A stretch of DNA of 64,000 bases, from the NCBI RefSeq assembly GCF_047495875.1, contig NC_092459.1:17345795-17409794 (forward strand), given 5' to 3'. Under the pieces are notes generated by a model, which was given only the letters and a program-made list of their open reading frames with translations, made no database searches and was not told the DNA's origin. Shown in pieces: positions 1 through 13,503 of this stretch; position 1 is the first letter of the stretch; the number at the start of each line of letters is the position of its first letter. The position numbers and the translations under genes are program-made. The stretch comes from Pithys albifrons albifrons (Eukaryota > Chordata > Aves > Passeriformes > Thamnophilidae).

Positions 1-263
1 AATAGCACAATAGAAGCAGCCAGGAACAAAAGTGCAGCAAAATTAGAATGCTTCTTTAAGATCATACAAAAGTGTGATAGGGCTGCAAAGCAAACCAATG
101 TGTCCTAATTTCTAAGGTGTAAGAAAACTATGTCTCCTGAAATCCTCTGACCCTTATTTCCTGCAGTATTTTAAACATTTATTACTCACTAAGGACTGAA
201 GATCTGATAGTTCTACTTTACTGTTAAAATGATAGTTCTTCCCTTTTATCTGCAGACAATTAA

Positions 264-332
264 ACATATTTTTATACATATATATATGCCTTATATATAT
301 AAAAATTGATATATTTATATACACATATACAA
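264..332 (+). repeat. TA-rich low-complexity tract
   Basis: Alternating tatatata-type blocks (catatatatatgcc, ttatatatata). The minus-strand open frame across it is an artefact of composition. Confidence 0.85.
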
Positions 333-520
333 AAGTTTTAGTCAAGGTTAAACTATCACATAATTTTTAAATACGTCTGACATTCTGCAGTAATGAGATG
401 CTTTTTTTTTTACATTTAGTATCTGATTAGAAGGTTATGAATTTTTACTTTAATAATAAGTTTTATTATTTTTAAGTGAGGTAAAGCTAAATATTGTAAT
501 TAAAGTGCATTAAGCTAGAA

Positions 521-1096
521 ATCCCAGACATGAGTACAGACTGAGAGAAGTCACTGAGAGCAGCCCTGAAGAGAAGGAGCCGGGCCTTATCATGGGTGAA
601 AAGCTGGACATGAGCCAATAGCGAGCACTCACAGCTCAGAAAGCCACCCATGTCCTGAGTTGCATTGAAAGAAACATGAGAAACAGGTCAAGGGAGGTGA
701 TTATGGACCTGTTCAAACAGGTCCAGAGGAGGCCACAGCGATGATCAGAGGGCTGTAGCACTTCTTCTATGAACTCGGGCTGAGAGTGCAGAAGAGAAGG
801 TTTTAGCAGTTTTCCATTACCTAAAGGAAGCTTATAACAAAGAGGGGGAACAACTTTTACGTGGGCACAGTGATAGGGCAAAGGGGAACAGTTTTAAACT
901 AAAAAAAGAAGAGATTTAGATTAGATATTAGGAAGAAATTCTTTACTGTGAGGGTGATTAGACACTGGAACAGGTTGCCCAGAAAAGTTCTGGATGCCCC
1001 ATGCCTGGAAGTGTTCAAGGCCAGGATGGATGGAGGGTATGGAACTAGATGACCTTTAAGGTCCTTTTCAACTTAAGTCATTCTATGATTCTATGA
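521..1096 (+). mobile_element. CR1 LINE 3' end, internally deleted
   Basis: This is the 3' portion of a chicken-repeat-1 non-LTR retrotransposon. Recognisable blocks are the conserved stretch around 900-1000 (ttaggaagaaattcttta, then acaggttgcccagaaaag), aagtgttcaaggccagga, and the terminal ttctatgattctatgaa at 1080-1096. Part of the usual sequence is missing near 705-725, where gacctgttcaaacaggtcc joins two distant consensus parts. It lies antisense to SNTG2. Confidence 0.92.
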
Positions 1097-1932
1097 ACTA
1101 CAGATTAGACTTGCTTAGGCTGTTATGATAGTCATATTGGACCATATATGAAAACATAGTTCAGACATAAATACAAGAAATTGTATGTATTTCTTCTATA
1201 TGTGTATATCTATATAAACTAATCAAAGATGATAAATACCTCTGATAAAAATTCAAGAAACTGTTAGCCCATCATTGCATATGTTCAAATTCCCTTGAAG
1301 TCACTTTTCTGTCTTCATTTGATGAATTTATATTCCTATACTTCATTAATATCTGCATCAGGCCTTGAAATAAACTGATGTCCTCCTTGTAGCCCAGCCA
1401 CACCACATTACGACTCAAGATAAACTAAACTGCAACTAAGCTATCACAACTACATCAAATGCTTTTACATCTGACCGAACGGTAAACCACTTTGTTTTCT
1501 ACACTGTACTAACACAACCACTGAATTTTGGAGTCTTTGATAACAAAGACTAATTGGAAATATTCTCTATGAGTAAATGTATAAATTAAACAAATAATGA
1601 ATTATTCTATTTTAAAAAGTAAATAATTAAGAAATTACACATTAGAACTTGAAAGAGCTGGTGTGCTTCACTTCATAATTTTCCAGATAATAAGGTAGTG
1701 AGGTTTGTGTACTTAAAAAAATTAACAAATGGTTTAAATCCCTCACTCCTACATAAAAGTTCATTTGGTCCAAGAAATGGGAAGCCATTTGGCCTGATCC
1801 TTGAAAAAAAATCCAAGCTCAGGCCAAGTAGTGTGGCTGAAACCAATCTGACAAATCAATATGCTGCAGGCAAACACACTGACATCGACAGCACATGGGG
1901 TTAACAAATGCCCTGATGTGAAGTCAGGAGGG

Positions 1933-2363
1933 TGACAAATGTGTACAGGGGGCAGTGGAGGCTGCAGGGGGTTCTGTGAGGGGTCGCTGGGGCTGTCCTG
2001 TGCCAGGCACAGATGGTTCCAGGCGGCTCTGACCCACCACGGCAGGGCACAGCTCAGAGAGAAGCAGAGGAGCTGGTAATGAAGAAGTGAAGTCGAGCTT
2101 GGGAAAAAGGGTGGGGACAAGATCTTGACTCAGTTTATTCTTCTGTTTCTCAATATCCAAATCTACTTTAACTGTCAATAGAATGAATTAATTTTCCCTA
2201 AGTCAAATCTATTTTGCCCATGACGATAGCTAGCAAACTATCTTCCTGTCTATCTTGACCCAAGAGATTTTTCATTCTATTTTCTCCCCCTCTCCCAGCA
2301 AGGAGGAGGAATGAGTGAGCAGCTGAGTGGGCATTTGGCCACTGGCCTGGGCTGACCCACCAC
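1933..2363 (+). mobile_element. ERV long terminal repeat (solo or 3' LTR)
   Basis: A 431-bp LTR-like block starting TGACAAATG and ending near CTGACCCACCACC. It has a GC-rich first half, then tcagtttattcttctg and ctcccagcaaggaggagg close to the 3' end. This layout fits a common avian endogenous-retrovirus LTR remembered by pattern. A purine run (gtcaggaggg) directly before the TG could be a polypurine tract remnant. Exact ends are uncertain by a few bases, and no internal retroviral gene is recognised next to it. Confidence 0.7.
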
Positions 2364-5300
2364 CGTGGGTTCAAGACACTTTTACAAAACGAAAGTTAAT
2401 ATGATAAAGGAATTAGTGCAGCAATGTGATCCACATAGTCTATGTTCACTGAACCCAGCCTGGATGCAACAATGCCAGAAAGGTGACATGGTACGAAGAG
2501 AAAAGGACACCCAACACATTCCCTCTAACTTAAAAATGTCAGAAAGTTGGTACCAGGGCAGGAAGTGATGCCTAAGGATTTTAGTGTGTTTTGTAGATTT
2601 TTAGAATCATGTAAGTTGCATAGATTCTTCTAGGTTGCTCACATCCTAAAGTCAATTACTAAAGCTCTTTCTCACAAATTGTGAGCTTTCTCATGCCCTG
2701 CCAAGGCCATGGTGTTTGTGAGAAGTCACCTGTAGATAGCAAGAAGACAAAACACAAAAAGAAGGCCTAGAGGTCCTGGAAGATATTCAAGGGGCAGTTC
2801 TGAAGACCCTTCTGTGTGGGGCACAGAGGGAAAAGAGGATCATGGTTGGTTATTGATATCTCATATGCAAATTAATAGAGAAGTTATAAAAGTGTAACAT
2901 TCCTGGTCACGTGTGTGCAGACCTTCTGGTGTGCACCTCAGAAACTTCTGATAAAGGTAACCTATATATCTTTCTCCATTAAAAGTGGGTTTGAGTGTCT
3001 GTTTTCACAGGACAACAGAAGAATCCAGAGCTGGCAAATACAAGAAATACAAGTTCCTGTTATCAAATGCTGCTGTATTATGATACCACTTTTGGTTGCA
3101 TGGTAAACTATTAGAAATGCTGATTTTAGCTTATAATCAGTACAGCAAAACCAGTGTTTTGTAAAATCCCATAGATAATTTCAAACCCAAGAAATTTATA
3201 ATAGTCATGATACTCTCCTGATATATGTAATGGGAAAAACATAAACCAAATAAAATTAATACGTAGAACTCACTTTCTTATTCAAAATTGCCTTTTTAGA
3301 TAAGCCAAAAAAGGGCATTTTAATTTTGACTTTGGAATAACAAGGAAGAATTCTAACTTCTTAATAGAGAAAACATTTTCAAGAAACCTTTCAAACATAG
3401 CAGAACAATTCTGTTTCCTCTTAGTTAAGCCATCAAACATTTATATTTGTCAATAGATGAAGGAGACACCAGGACAGTCATATTGCTTAATGTACTTTTG
3501 GAAGATCTAAGTCAACCATTATGAAGATAAATTAAATCCAAAAAATGTATGTAACAAAATAAGACAGTAGATTAGAAAGTATTGCAGAGTATGAAATTTG
3601 ATTTTTTATTTTTAATTTCAAAAGATATTTTGAAAAGGAAAGATGTCTAATATTAATGATTTGTTTTAAAATGACCATGCAGTAATACATTAAAATATAT
3701 TCACACTGTATCATACTCTTCTGAAGCTACTTTGTATTCTTAGGTAGCACCTGAAGAGGTGATAGTGTTGAACCACACACATACTAACAAAACTAAATCA
3801 ATTTCAGGGCTCATAAGAAGGTCTTAAACATTGGAAGGTCCCTAAATAATGCACTGCTCTGTGGTGCTGAAGCTTTAGCACAAGTTCAGCAAGTCCAAAA
3901 GACAAATCTGGTATCTTTGGAGTAACATTCACTGTTGCCTTACTGTAGTATTAATATAAAATAAGGATTGTAAAAGTGATTGTAAAATAATATTGTTAAA
4001 GGTTTTCATGCTTTTTAAAGGTTGATTGAATGCAACTGCATCTAACCCTGTGTGTGTTCAGATGTATGAAGGAAAAAAGGGCATCATCTGAAAGTTTGCT
4101 TTTCATGCCAGCTCCAATTTGCAAGTTTTGCATATCTCTAAGTGCATTCATCAGGCCACGGTTTATTATGCTTCTCTTTCTCACATGCATTTCTCACGAA
4201 CAGAACAGAGAGAATGTTAAAAATGTAAATAGAAATTCTATATCTCACTTAGCTAACTACAGTATAGAGTCTGCAGACAAAAGTATACCTGATGTTTTAG
4301 GAAAACCAAATGAACTTTCCTGGCTTGTTTTTAATGTCAACACCCGATTTAGGGAATTGCTATGTACTTATAGGAATGAAAGTCAATGGCACAATTCATA
4401 ACTGATATGCATTGTTTTAAAATTCTGGTGCCGTGTGTTTACTGTGATTTGATCTAAACCTTCAAACATACCTGATCATTAATATTCACAATGCTCAGAC
4501 ATTTAGACAAGCTTTTGGCTGCTTGAACAATGTTGTGTCTTATTATAGATCAGAACAGTAACAGCAATTAAAACTGAAAAAGAGAACATATTTGATGAAT
4601 GAATTCACCCATATGGCCCTTTAGCCAATATCTATTGAGTGCAGAAATCCCATCATTTAACTTTGACTATTTAAAAGATTAAAATATTGCTACTATCTTT
4701 TCTAGAAATCAGTAAAGATTTTAGGCTAAAAAGAAATTCTCACCCACAGATGTCTATCTCCAAATAAGGAGAGCCTGAATTATAACCTTACACTTTAAAC
4801 ATATGAAATTAGATGTAATGAATCTTATCTAGCATTTATAGATGAATATTTAAGATTAAGCACCTAACTCAGACTGAAAGTCTGAACCAAGAATTCTGAA
4901 GTAAAAGGCTGTGAATCTCCTGATGAATGCCTGATCTTGAGGTAGAAGCATTTCACAAATAAAACACTTGAAGCTTCCATGACATGCAAGTCTTGGACTT
5001 GACAAATATCTAGGTGGAAGGCTATGTACAAGTTTGCAATACAGCAGGCAAACAGCTAAGAAGTAAAACACTGAAAAGCATTAGATCATAACTTGTGATA
5101 GTAAAAAAAGAAATTAAAAAAAATCTAGAACTATAAGTTTTGAGAAATTCATAAATCTTCATAATGAATAACAGTATTTAACCCTTAAAATGTCTCCTAG
5201 GCAAAAGCATATTTGGAAATACTTTTGGAAACTTGGCAGTTTCAGCTCAATCTGTATGAACAGGGCTGAAAAATCTGATATTGTGCTTATACATCTATGA

Positions 5301-8300
5301 CTAGGGAAGGAATCTGTGTGAGCAGCAGCCATCTCGCATTACAAGTAGGCTTACAAGTGACAGTAGAAGAAAAAATGGCTTTGAAAAAAGCTATAAAATT
5401 AAAATTGGATTGCAAACAGTATTGGAAAAGCATGAAGCAGAATTAAATTAGTTCAAGAAACAAGGATTTGTTGATACTTATCTTCTTTCCACTGGTCAAT
5501 TATGGAGTGGTTTCCAAAAAATACTTTTGATTCTCGTCTTCCTCAGCTTTGCACTATTCAGTGAGCAATAATCTCTTTCTAAATGCTTATCTGGCTAATC
5601 CAAAACAAGCCTGTGTATCTGAATAATTTATACAAATATGCTAGGAAAACAACAGCATCTTATGGAAATTTTCACATATTTAAAGTAAACCGCAACTTCT
5701 TTTAGTTCACTCAGTTCTCACTTTTCTCTTATTTCTGCCTATAAATACAGAAGACATTTTTAGCCACAAAGCTTCAGTATGAATTTAAACAAATATTGCT
5801 GCTCTTATATGATGCTGTTCAAAAACTGAATCTATTTAAATGTGGGGGTTTAAATTTGTTTGTACATTATTTTTTTGTTTAATTACACACACTGATGTAA
5901 TTACACTGTTATGCTGTACTTGTAAAAAGAAAGAATTAAGTCAGATATCAAAAACTCACAACAGGCAGAAATAGCCAAATTACCAGAGAAAAAACATACA
6001 ATTCTTAGACCAAAACTTTATTATATCATTCCTGACATCTGGTAATCAACACATACCGTAGTATCAAAGTAGCACTTCCAGATTATGTGCATGTGTTCAA
6101 ATCTGACTGAGTGTGACTGGAAATGCATATGTTAAAGTAGAATCAGTAGCTGTAGAATTACAAACATTTCTATCCCAAATGCAGGCCTTTTCAAGCAAAG
6201 AAATTGGAATGCTCTAACCCTACATGTTCACATTCTCCAAATACATTTGAAAATCTTTGTAAATGATAGTAAAGTGATTGAGTTTATACAAACTCCAATG
6301 GGCAGAGATTGAGCTAAAAAAGCAGGTTTTCATGTAGTTTTACTGTTCCAATTTTCTTCATTGTTTGTTTGTGTTTATGATATACCTGTAGACTTCTCAG
6401 AAGTGGATTTTATCTGACCAGAAGTGCCTCTCTGAGGGGAGAAGCATCAGTCAGAAAACTTCTGCCATCAGCTACTGGCAATGATATAAAATGTTGATGA
6501 AGGTAACTTCAGCTGAAGGCTGTGCAATATTTAATGAAGGCTGTTTTGTGCTACTGAGAGTAAAAAGTAAACCAGAAGCTTTTGAAGTAGGTCCATATGC
6601 TTCATTCTCTGATTTAGAAACCGTTGATGATTTGGCCACTGCCTTTTCTTACAACAAACTTTTTCACAATGATTCTTCTGTACTAAGTCTTCTAGCCTAA
6701 AAGACATTTCACAGACACCTAGAGTTAATACAAGACTGAAAATAGGAAGCACCAAGAACTGGTTTTTATGTCTACACATTCACTGCTAAGTACAAGCTAG
6801 AAGTCCTAGACCTATGGACTGATCAGAACAACGGATTGCCCTGCACTTTGGATCAAGCACAGGATTTATTTATAATCACTCATATGTTCATCCTTTCAGG
6901 CTTAAAGAACTGGGGCACCTGGAAAACAAAAACAATATTCCTCTTTTACACTAAAATCCTTACAGCATGTAGATGAACATAGCAGGATAACAGGAATATC
7001 TATGGACAAAGTTCAGCACTATTTCATGGTAGTTGTACCCCTATATGTCAGTCCTTAATGCTTTTGTTTCCACAATTCCCTAGGCATGAAAGTGCTACTA
7101 TCACCACAAACCAGCAGATATTCTGCACTAGTCAGCACACATTGGAGAGAAACCTGTTTTATGCAAAGTCCCATGCCAGAACCTTCTGTGTACTGTCTCA
7201 GGACCACAGCCCCATGATTCCTTGCAATTTTGTTACTGTATAGATCACTATTTATTCAACACAGGTCACCATAAAATACATTCCTTTATTCAATACTAAA
7301 TATTACCTGTACTGTAGAAAACCCAAGCTATTTGGTAAGTTAATATCATTCAAATCTCATTGTCATGTTACAGTTTTCTGAGGAATTACTTTCTCTTCCC
7401 TCAGAGTACTGATCACAGCTAGAGCCACATTTGTTAAATATAGGGCTGTATTTTTTCTATTAGACCTTTTTCTATTAGACTTTCTGATGCCTAATATCAT
7501 ATTAGACAAAACCCAACAACATTAAGACCCCTTTTGATGTCCTGATCCAGTTTTTTAATAGTTTTGATGCAATGTGCCAGCTTATTTGGCATCTGAAGTG
7601 TATGAATATGCTACTGCTCTGTGATTAATATACTAACGTTCTATGAGTGTTTCATCTGCTATCTACAATAAAGAACAAGAGCAGGTGTTATTATCCAGCC
7701 TCAATTCAGTGGCTAAACAAATGGGTCTTAAATATTAGTGACTCCCATAAGACCCATTCACTTATTTAGATCACACTCCCATTAAGTCAATGACTTTTTG
7801 AAGAGAAACAATATTTATGTCTAGGTCATAGTGATCTCAAAGGAGTTAATCTTTCTTGTGATCAGAAATATAACAATTTTATTAATGAGTTAATTTTTTG
7901 TGAGTGTTAGTCTTCTATATAAATTATATTTTCCTCTCCATTTCAGGAAAATTACAGCATACAAAATAACTGAGTTTCACTTAAGTAAAAAGACTAATCT
8001 TTCACAAACATTTATTTAATTAATCTATTCAGTATCACAAGGACTTACACTAACTCTTTATTAGCTTGCAGCTTGCTTGTCTTGATAACTTTGAGTTAGA
8101 GAATATAGCCCTCTAAAGTTCTTTATACCCTGACAAAAAAGCAAGGGTCACCTAATATAAGGTAGTCAATTAGTTAAAAGCACAAAACATTGTTTAGATA
8201 TGAAAAGGAAAGTGTGAGAGGGAGAAATGAGATGGAGAGAACACTGCTTCAGAGAAGTTAGCTCAGCCAGAGTGGAAACCAAGCAGAGTGACCAGAAACA

Positions 8301-9663
8301 GACAAAGACTAGTTTGGGCACAGGGTGTAAGGATCAAAGGAAGAAAGAGTTGATAGGTCTTTGTAGTGATTATCAGAGATAACAGGTGGGATAATACAGT
8401 ACTGTTCCTGAAGCTGTAATTTCTTATCCTGACAGCTCTTTCAGAGACCCTCCAGACTTATCCACAGATAAGCCTCACACACTTTTGTTTTTATTCCAGT
8501 GTTCTTCTTTGACCTACATATTTAGTCTACCTCCATGGTACTCAGCTGTGTGCAGGTAGAAGATGGAAAAAAGTGCCCCTCTATTTATTACTAAAGCAGC
8601 TGGTGTAATTTCTTATAAATCCTTTGTAGTTTTCTCAATATTTATAAATTAATTAAGTAGAAAAATTAAAATGGTTAAAAGAGATACTCTAATTTTGTTT
8701 ATTTTTTTTAACTCTTAACTCTTTTTAACCCTAGAAATTACTGCTTAAAATTGTAGCTGTCCAGCCACACTCTCTCTTGTGCTTTATGTAAGTGCTAGAT
8801 TTTGTGCCCATAGTTTAACAAAATCTTCAATTTTTCCTTTGTGCCAGGTAGCTGAATTCCTCTATCAGTTTTAATTATAGTAATTCTGCTTTTGTGCTCA
8901 TAGATTATGCACATTGTAAATGCCCATAATGCCAGAGGACTTGCTGCTTTCCTAACACAGCGAATTAAGTGACTGTGAAATGATGGAGGTAAAAGAGTAG
9001 TACTGAAATCTGAACAGCTTGAAAGAAAGTTGATTTCCACAATTACATAACTGAAGTTGTGTAATATTTTAAGATATACATTTTATACAGGTGCTTATAT
9101 TACTTCAGTTTTTAACTTTTTCTCTGAAATGTTTCTATCTTTTACAAAAGCACAGCAATGGTGCAAAAGGGTGCAAATTTAAATGGTAAAATTATGTTTT
9201 AAAGCATATGAGTTTTATCATTTGCGTGTGAAAGACACTGGAGACCAAAAGTATATTACAACTTCCTAATGAGGAATGCTGCCAGATGATTTCAGTGATG
9301 AAACAATTGCACTTCTTACAGCATCTGGAAACAGTGAGGTTGAATTGTACATCCCACAAAAATGTAAAGTTATAATGTAATTTGCTGATTTTCAGTAGCT
9401 TTTATTTTTAAGCAGTGCTGAGAATATTTATGGCAAATTAGCACCTGGAGAAATTAAATAAACTCAGATCTTTTTCATCTAAGCAAGATGAAAAACACTT
9501 TTTAATTATTTGTCTCACTGTCGTGATAACTCCTGCTGTACTGTGACAAACTACCCAAAAAAATAGCTCAGAAAAATTCTGTAGGGTAACTTAAAGAAAA
9601 GGAAAACTATGCACAGCAGAACTTCTAATGTCAAAAAACTAGCATTCTTGCCATTGATGATTA

Positions 9664-9669
9664 TTTATT
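9664..9669 (-). terminator. candidate polyadenylation signal AATAAA
   Basis: A minus-strand AATAAA about 70 nt downstream of the TAA that ends the candidate exon at 9739-9883. Such hexamers are frequent in AT-rich DNA, so only its position gives it weight. Confidence 0.25.
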
Positions 9670-9738
9670 TCTGTTACTGCCCACCTACATAGCAGCAGTG
9701 AATTTTCTAAAATTAAAGCAACTATGGTAAACTTATTA

Positions 9739-9883
9739 TTAAATGCTGCTCAATAAGAGTTCCATCACTTCTTTCAGGTCCTGCTTCAGCTCCAGTGCAC
9801 AGCTGTCCTGCACCTCTCTACTGAGCTTTAGCAAGTATTTGCTGTTCACATAATAGGTGACTAAAGCATTCTTTTTGGACTGA
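9739..9883 (-). CDS. candidate terminal exon, product unknown
   Basis: A minus-strand segment open for about 45 codons to a TAA stop, including SKYLLKLSREVQDSC and ending LKEVMELLLSSI. It is helical and leucine/glutamate-rich, and does not look like random AT-rich translation. Upstream are a branch-point-like TTCTAAC (9929-9935), a long pyrimidine tract and tandem acceptors CTCAG|TCAG|TCC, so the exon would start at 9883 or 9879. An AATAAA lies about 70 nt past the stop (9664-9669). Splicing from SNTG2 exon 6 (phase 0) reads this frame only through the 9879 acceptor; the 9883 acceptor gives a different frame that stops after 21 codons. It could be the last exon of another transcript, a short SNTG2 isoform end, a pseudogene remnant or chance. 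I do not recognise the protein. Confidence 0.35.
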
Positions 9884-12723
9884 CTGAGGCAATGACAAAA
9901 AGAACTTGGTGAGAACAACAAAGAGAAAGTTAGAAAATTAAAATCTTCAAAAGCTTGATATCTTTTTTTTAATGTATTTAATTACATTCTAGTGGAAGTT
10001 TCATATACAGAAACCAGTAATTTAAAAACTGATATGTAAAGCCTCTACTTTTCTCCTTGAATATCCAGTGACAATGAAGGTCAGTGTTGGAAATTAACAA
10101 GAGTAAGAAGAGTACAGGTTGCTAAAGGTTTTGGCTTTGTTCTTTACAACCATTTTTTTTCTCTTTTCAAAAGATTAAAAACATTTCACATAAAAAGATT
10201 TTGGAAAAAATAAAGGGAGACTCATTAGATACCTACAAGGATGGATCCCTTTTTTAATTTTTTTAACAATATTTTTATTTAATAGTTGCTTGAGGGTGAT
10301 CAGGAAAAGCACCAGAAAATGCCCTTTCAAATCGTTACTGCAACAGATTTTCTGAGCTTTCCTACTGCACTTCCTTTTCATTGCTCTTCTGAGACTTGCT
10401 TGTCATCCTTCTGGAAGCACAATGACTGCTTTTTTGATTAATCCATTTCATATTTCTTTAGGTTTCCCATGACAAAACACACACTTCAACAAAAATTCAC
10501 ACACTCATCTCTATATGTTCAATACAATTTTTAGAGACTGATTTCTTGTTTCCACTCTACTACATCTGCTTTACTTGAACACACGGCAAATCCTAGAAAT
10601 AGAGTGTGATGTTGAGGTGATTTAAGACACTACCAGTAAGTTTCTCTACAATACCACATACTTCTTTTTAACTTATATTCATACAGTAAGATGTAACAGC
10701 AGCTAAACTTTGCAGCAATATATGTAGACTAGTTTGGAAAGGGTATAAAATTTTACTTATTTTTTTATTTTTGGCAACTGTTCATATTTAAAATGCTTTT
10801 CAGAAGTATTCAACTTTTCTTCCATTGTGTCTGAAAAAATGAATGGAAGGAGCAGGTTGGTTTTGCTAGTGTGTGCGAGTGTGGAAGCAAGGGATAGGGA
10901 ATGAAGTAGCTCACCTTCATTCACATGAAAACCACTTATAACATCAGGTTTAAACTCTCAATAAAAATAGTTTATTAAAACGCAGTACTAAAAGTAAACT
11001 CTGGGAAGTACCAGGAAAATGGGAAAGACATGCAGCTGAAGAAAGAAATCAAACAGTTCCACGACATTCAAAGGAATCAGCAACCTTCACATGATGTAAG
11101 AAAATCTGTTACTGGTTCTCCTGGATCTGGTAGAATTACCCTTCCAATATTAAGAGAATGTTCCTTCTATGTTGTGAGAACAAAAAAGTTGCAGTACAAA
11201 GAACTAACCATTCAAGTAAACCATGCAGAGGACTGCTGAAAGTACTGTGAAGTTTCATCTTAGCACCACTAAGATGGATCTTCAAGAAATGAAACATGCA
11301 TAGTCTGTCTATGTAGAAAAATATTTATTTTTTCTTCATTTAACTGGTCAAGCTCTCATTTTATAGTTGCCATATTTGAATTAAACTGTTAATTTTGACT
11401 TCATAGAATTTTTTCTGTTGGGTGAAAAAGCATTTTCAAATTGAAAAGTTTCCTGCAGGAAGAACTGCAGAAATTAATGGAATAACTTGAAGTTAAGCAT
11501 CAGTATTGGGTCAGAAATGTGTGTATGTCTGTAAGTAACTTACACATGTTAATGTAGCAACTAACTGAGCAGTCTAGCAAAACAACAAGCATTTCCTTGA
11601 ACTTTGGTCTGTACTGCTGATTATTTCTGGCAGAAACCTTAAAATACCAACCCTTCTACATATGTTAAATGACAATTTTATTTTTAATTTCTCCAGATGT
11701 CATAAGGTTGTTCCCTCAAATGTTGCTAAATTACATATTCAAATATTAACATATGGTTGAACCAAGAGAACATAACACTGCAGTTTGCACCTTGTAAACA
11801 TGAATCTGAATTTGTTTAAAGAGTAATGGTTTTACCAATAACATAAATCAATAAATTCTACTCATTAATATGACTACATGCTAAAATTGGTAAATCAAAA
11901 GAATGAATTTCCATTACTATTTCAATCTATCAATTTGACAAGATGTTTTATAATTATTTCCATTATTTTATTTCTTTTATTAATTAATCACTACAGTTCT
12001 ATGCTTTTTATTATCTTACTAATTTTGATGTATTTGTTGAGCAGCTAAGTATTATGTACTTTCTTTGGCTATATATCTTCTATTTTTTTTTTTAATGCAG
12101 AGAACTTTATTTCTGAGATAGCTAATGCAGAATGGATGATGGATTAATGGATGAATCAAAATAAAATCTTGACACCTCAATATAGATAAACAGTTTTCAG
12201 GTTCATTTCTTGTATCTCAGTGAACCAGTCTAATGAAGCAGAAGTTCATCACTGTATGACAGACATGCCAATGACACATTAAATAGCATTACAATAAACA
12301 TCTGAAGTCACTAGGTATCTAAAAAAAAATTAGTAAGTAGTGGCTAAAAGCAGTTAAAATTCTGTAAATCTAAAATGATTCCTATTGAATAGATTCTGTT
12401 TTAATGGGTATCATTTGTTTGGTGATGTTCTGTGCAACCATGCATAAATAAAAAGAATTAAGTATTTCTAATTGCTTTCTTGGGTCAGTGATCGAAATTC
12501 CAAAGACATTAACATTTATGTGAAATAATAAAAATGTGTGAAACATGCTAATTTGTCATAAAATACATGATATGATATGATGAGAAAAAAATACCATGCA
12601 GCACAAAGTTTTTAATTTTCTATACCTAAACTCTCACTCCTGCCTTTCCTAGTTAAGAGAAATAATCAGTTTATTGTCTTGAAATGGGATTCATTTCATA
12701 CAGACTTACATTTGAACTAATCA

Positions 12724-12880
12724 GAGAATCATAAAACACAGCCCAGGTTTTAAAGGACCTCAAAAATGAATGTTCCCACCATTTGTGAGAAAGCGAGCCT
12801 ACAGGACATTATGTAGCATCCTGTCCAATTGCACCTGGAAAGGCTCCAGTGATTGTTTTTCATCACATCACCTACCTTTT
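12724..12880 (-). mobile_element. CR1 fragment, inverted
   Basis: Reverse-strand CR1 3' end. On the plus strand it reads gagaatcataaaacacagcc, then aaaggacctcaaaaatg and agcatcctgtccaattgc, as in the antisense of older CR1 copies. It is diverged and short, and faces another CR1 copy that starts near 13055 in the opposite orientation. Confidence 0.6.
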
Positions 12881-13054
12881 GCTTATGGTGGAAACAAATA
12901 GGAGCTTTTTGTGCATTTCCTCACAAGGCAGTGCTCATGCCGGGGGCTTACAAAAATCTTCTTGAAGCTTATTTCCCTCTCTAAGTACAGGGAGAGAGAA
13001 GCACGCAGACCCATGCCACAAAATGCCAGGAAGTGTTTCTGATCATCAGGTGGG

Positions 13055-13503
13055 CCTTGAAGATGCTTGAAGGACTGGAGCACCTCTGCTGTGATGACAG
13101 GTTGAGAAGCTGGGCCTATTTAGACTGGAGAAGAGAAGGCTCTGGGGAGAACTTAGAGCACCTTCCAGACCCTACAAGGAGCTACAAGAGAGATGGAATG
13201 GGACCTTTTACAAAGGAATATAGTGATAGGACAAGAGAGAGCAGTTTTAAAGTGAAGCAGCACCAAGTTAGATAAGATATTAGGAAGAAAGTCTTTACTG
13301 AGAGGGTAATGAGGCACTGGTAAAAGTTGCCCAGAAAAGCTGTGGACGCTCCATTGCTGAAAGTGCTTAAGGGCTGGTTTGGATGGGGCTTTGAGCAACC
13401 TGGTCTAGTGCAAGGTTTCCTGCCCATGGAAAGGGGATGGAACTAAATGATCTTCAAGGTCCCTTCCAACCCAAACTGTTTTATGATTATGTGATTTTAT
13501 GAA
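13055..13503 (+). mobile_element. CR1 LINE 3' end
   Basis: Plus-strand CR1 tail with the typical sequence of blocks: actggagcacctctgctg, gataagatattaggaagaaa, agttgcccagaaaagctgtg, ggtttggatggggctttgag, aaggtcccttccaaccc, and a degenerate tail (tttatgattatgtgatttta). The open frames over it are remnants or shadows of the CR1 ORF2 end. Confidence 0.92.

Noticed and set aside
4030..4401. 123-codon plus-strand open frame
   Set aside because: No recognisable domain, overlaps a minus-strand frame of similar quality, no promoter or splice context; length is compatible with chance in 64 kb.
6491..6700. 69-codon plus-strand frame that looks moderately protein-like
   Set aside because: An equally long minus-strand frame overlaps it and no splice or poly(A) context was seen.
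11030..11239. 69-codon plus-strand frame
   Set aside because: Unrecognised, no supporting signals, opposite strand to the gene; left as chance.
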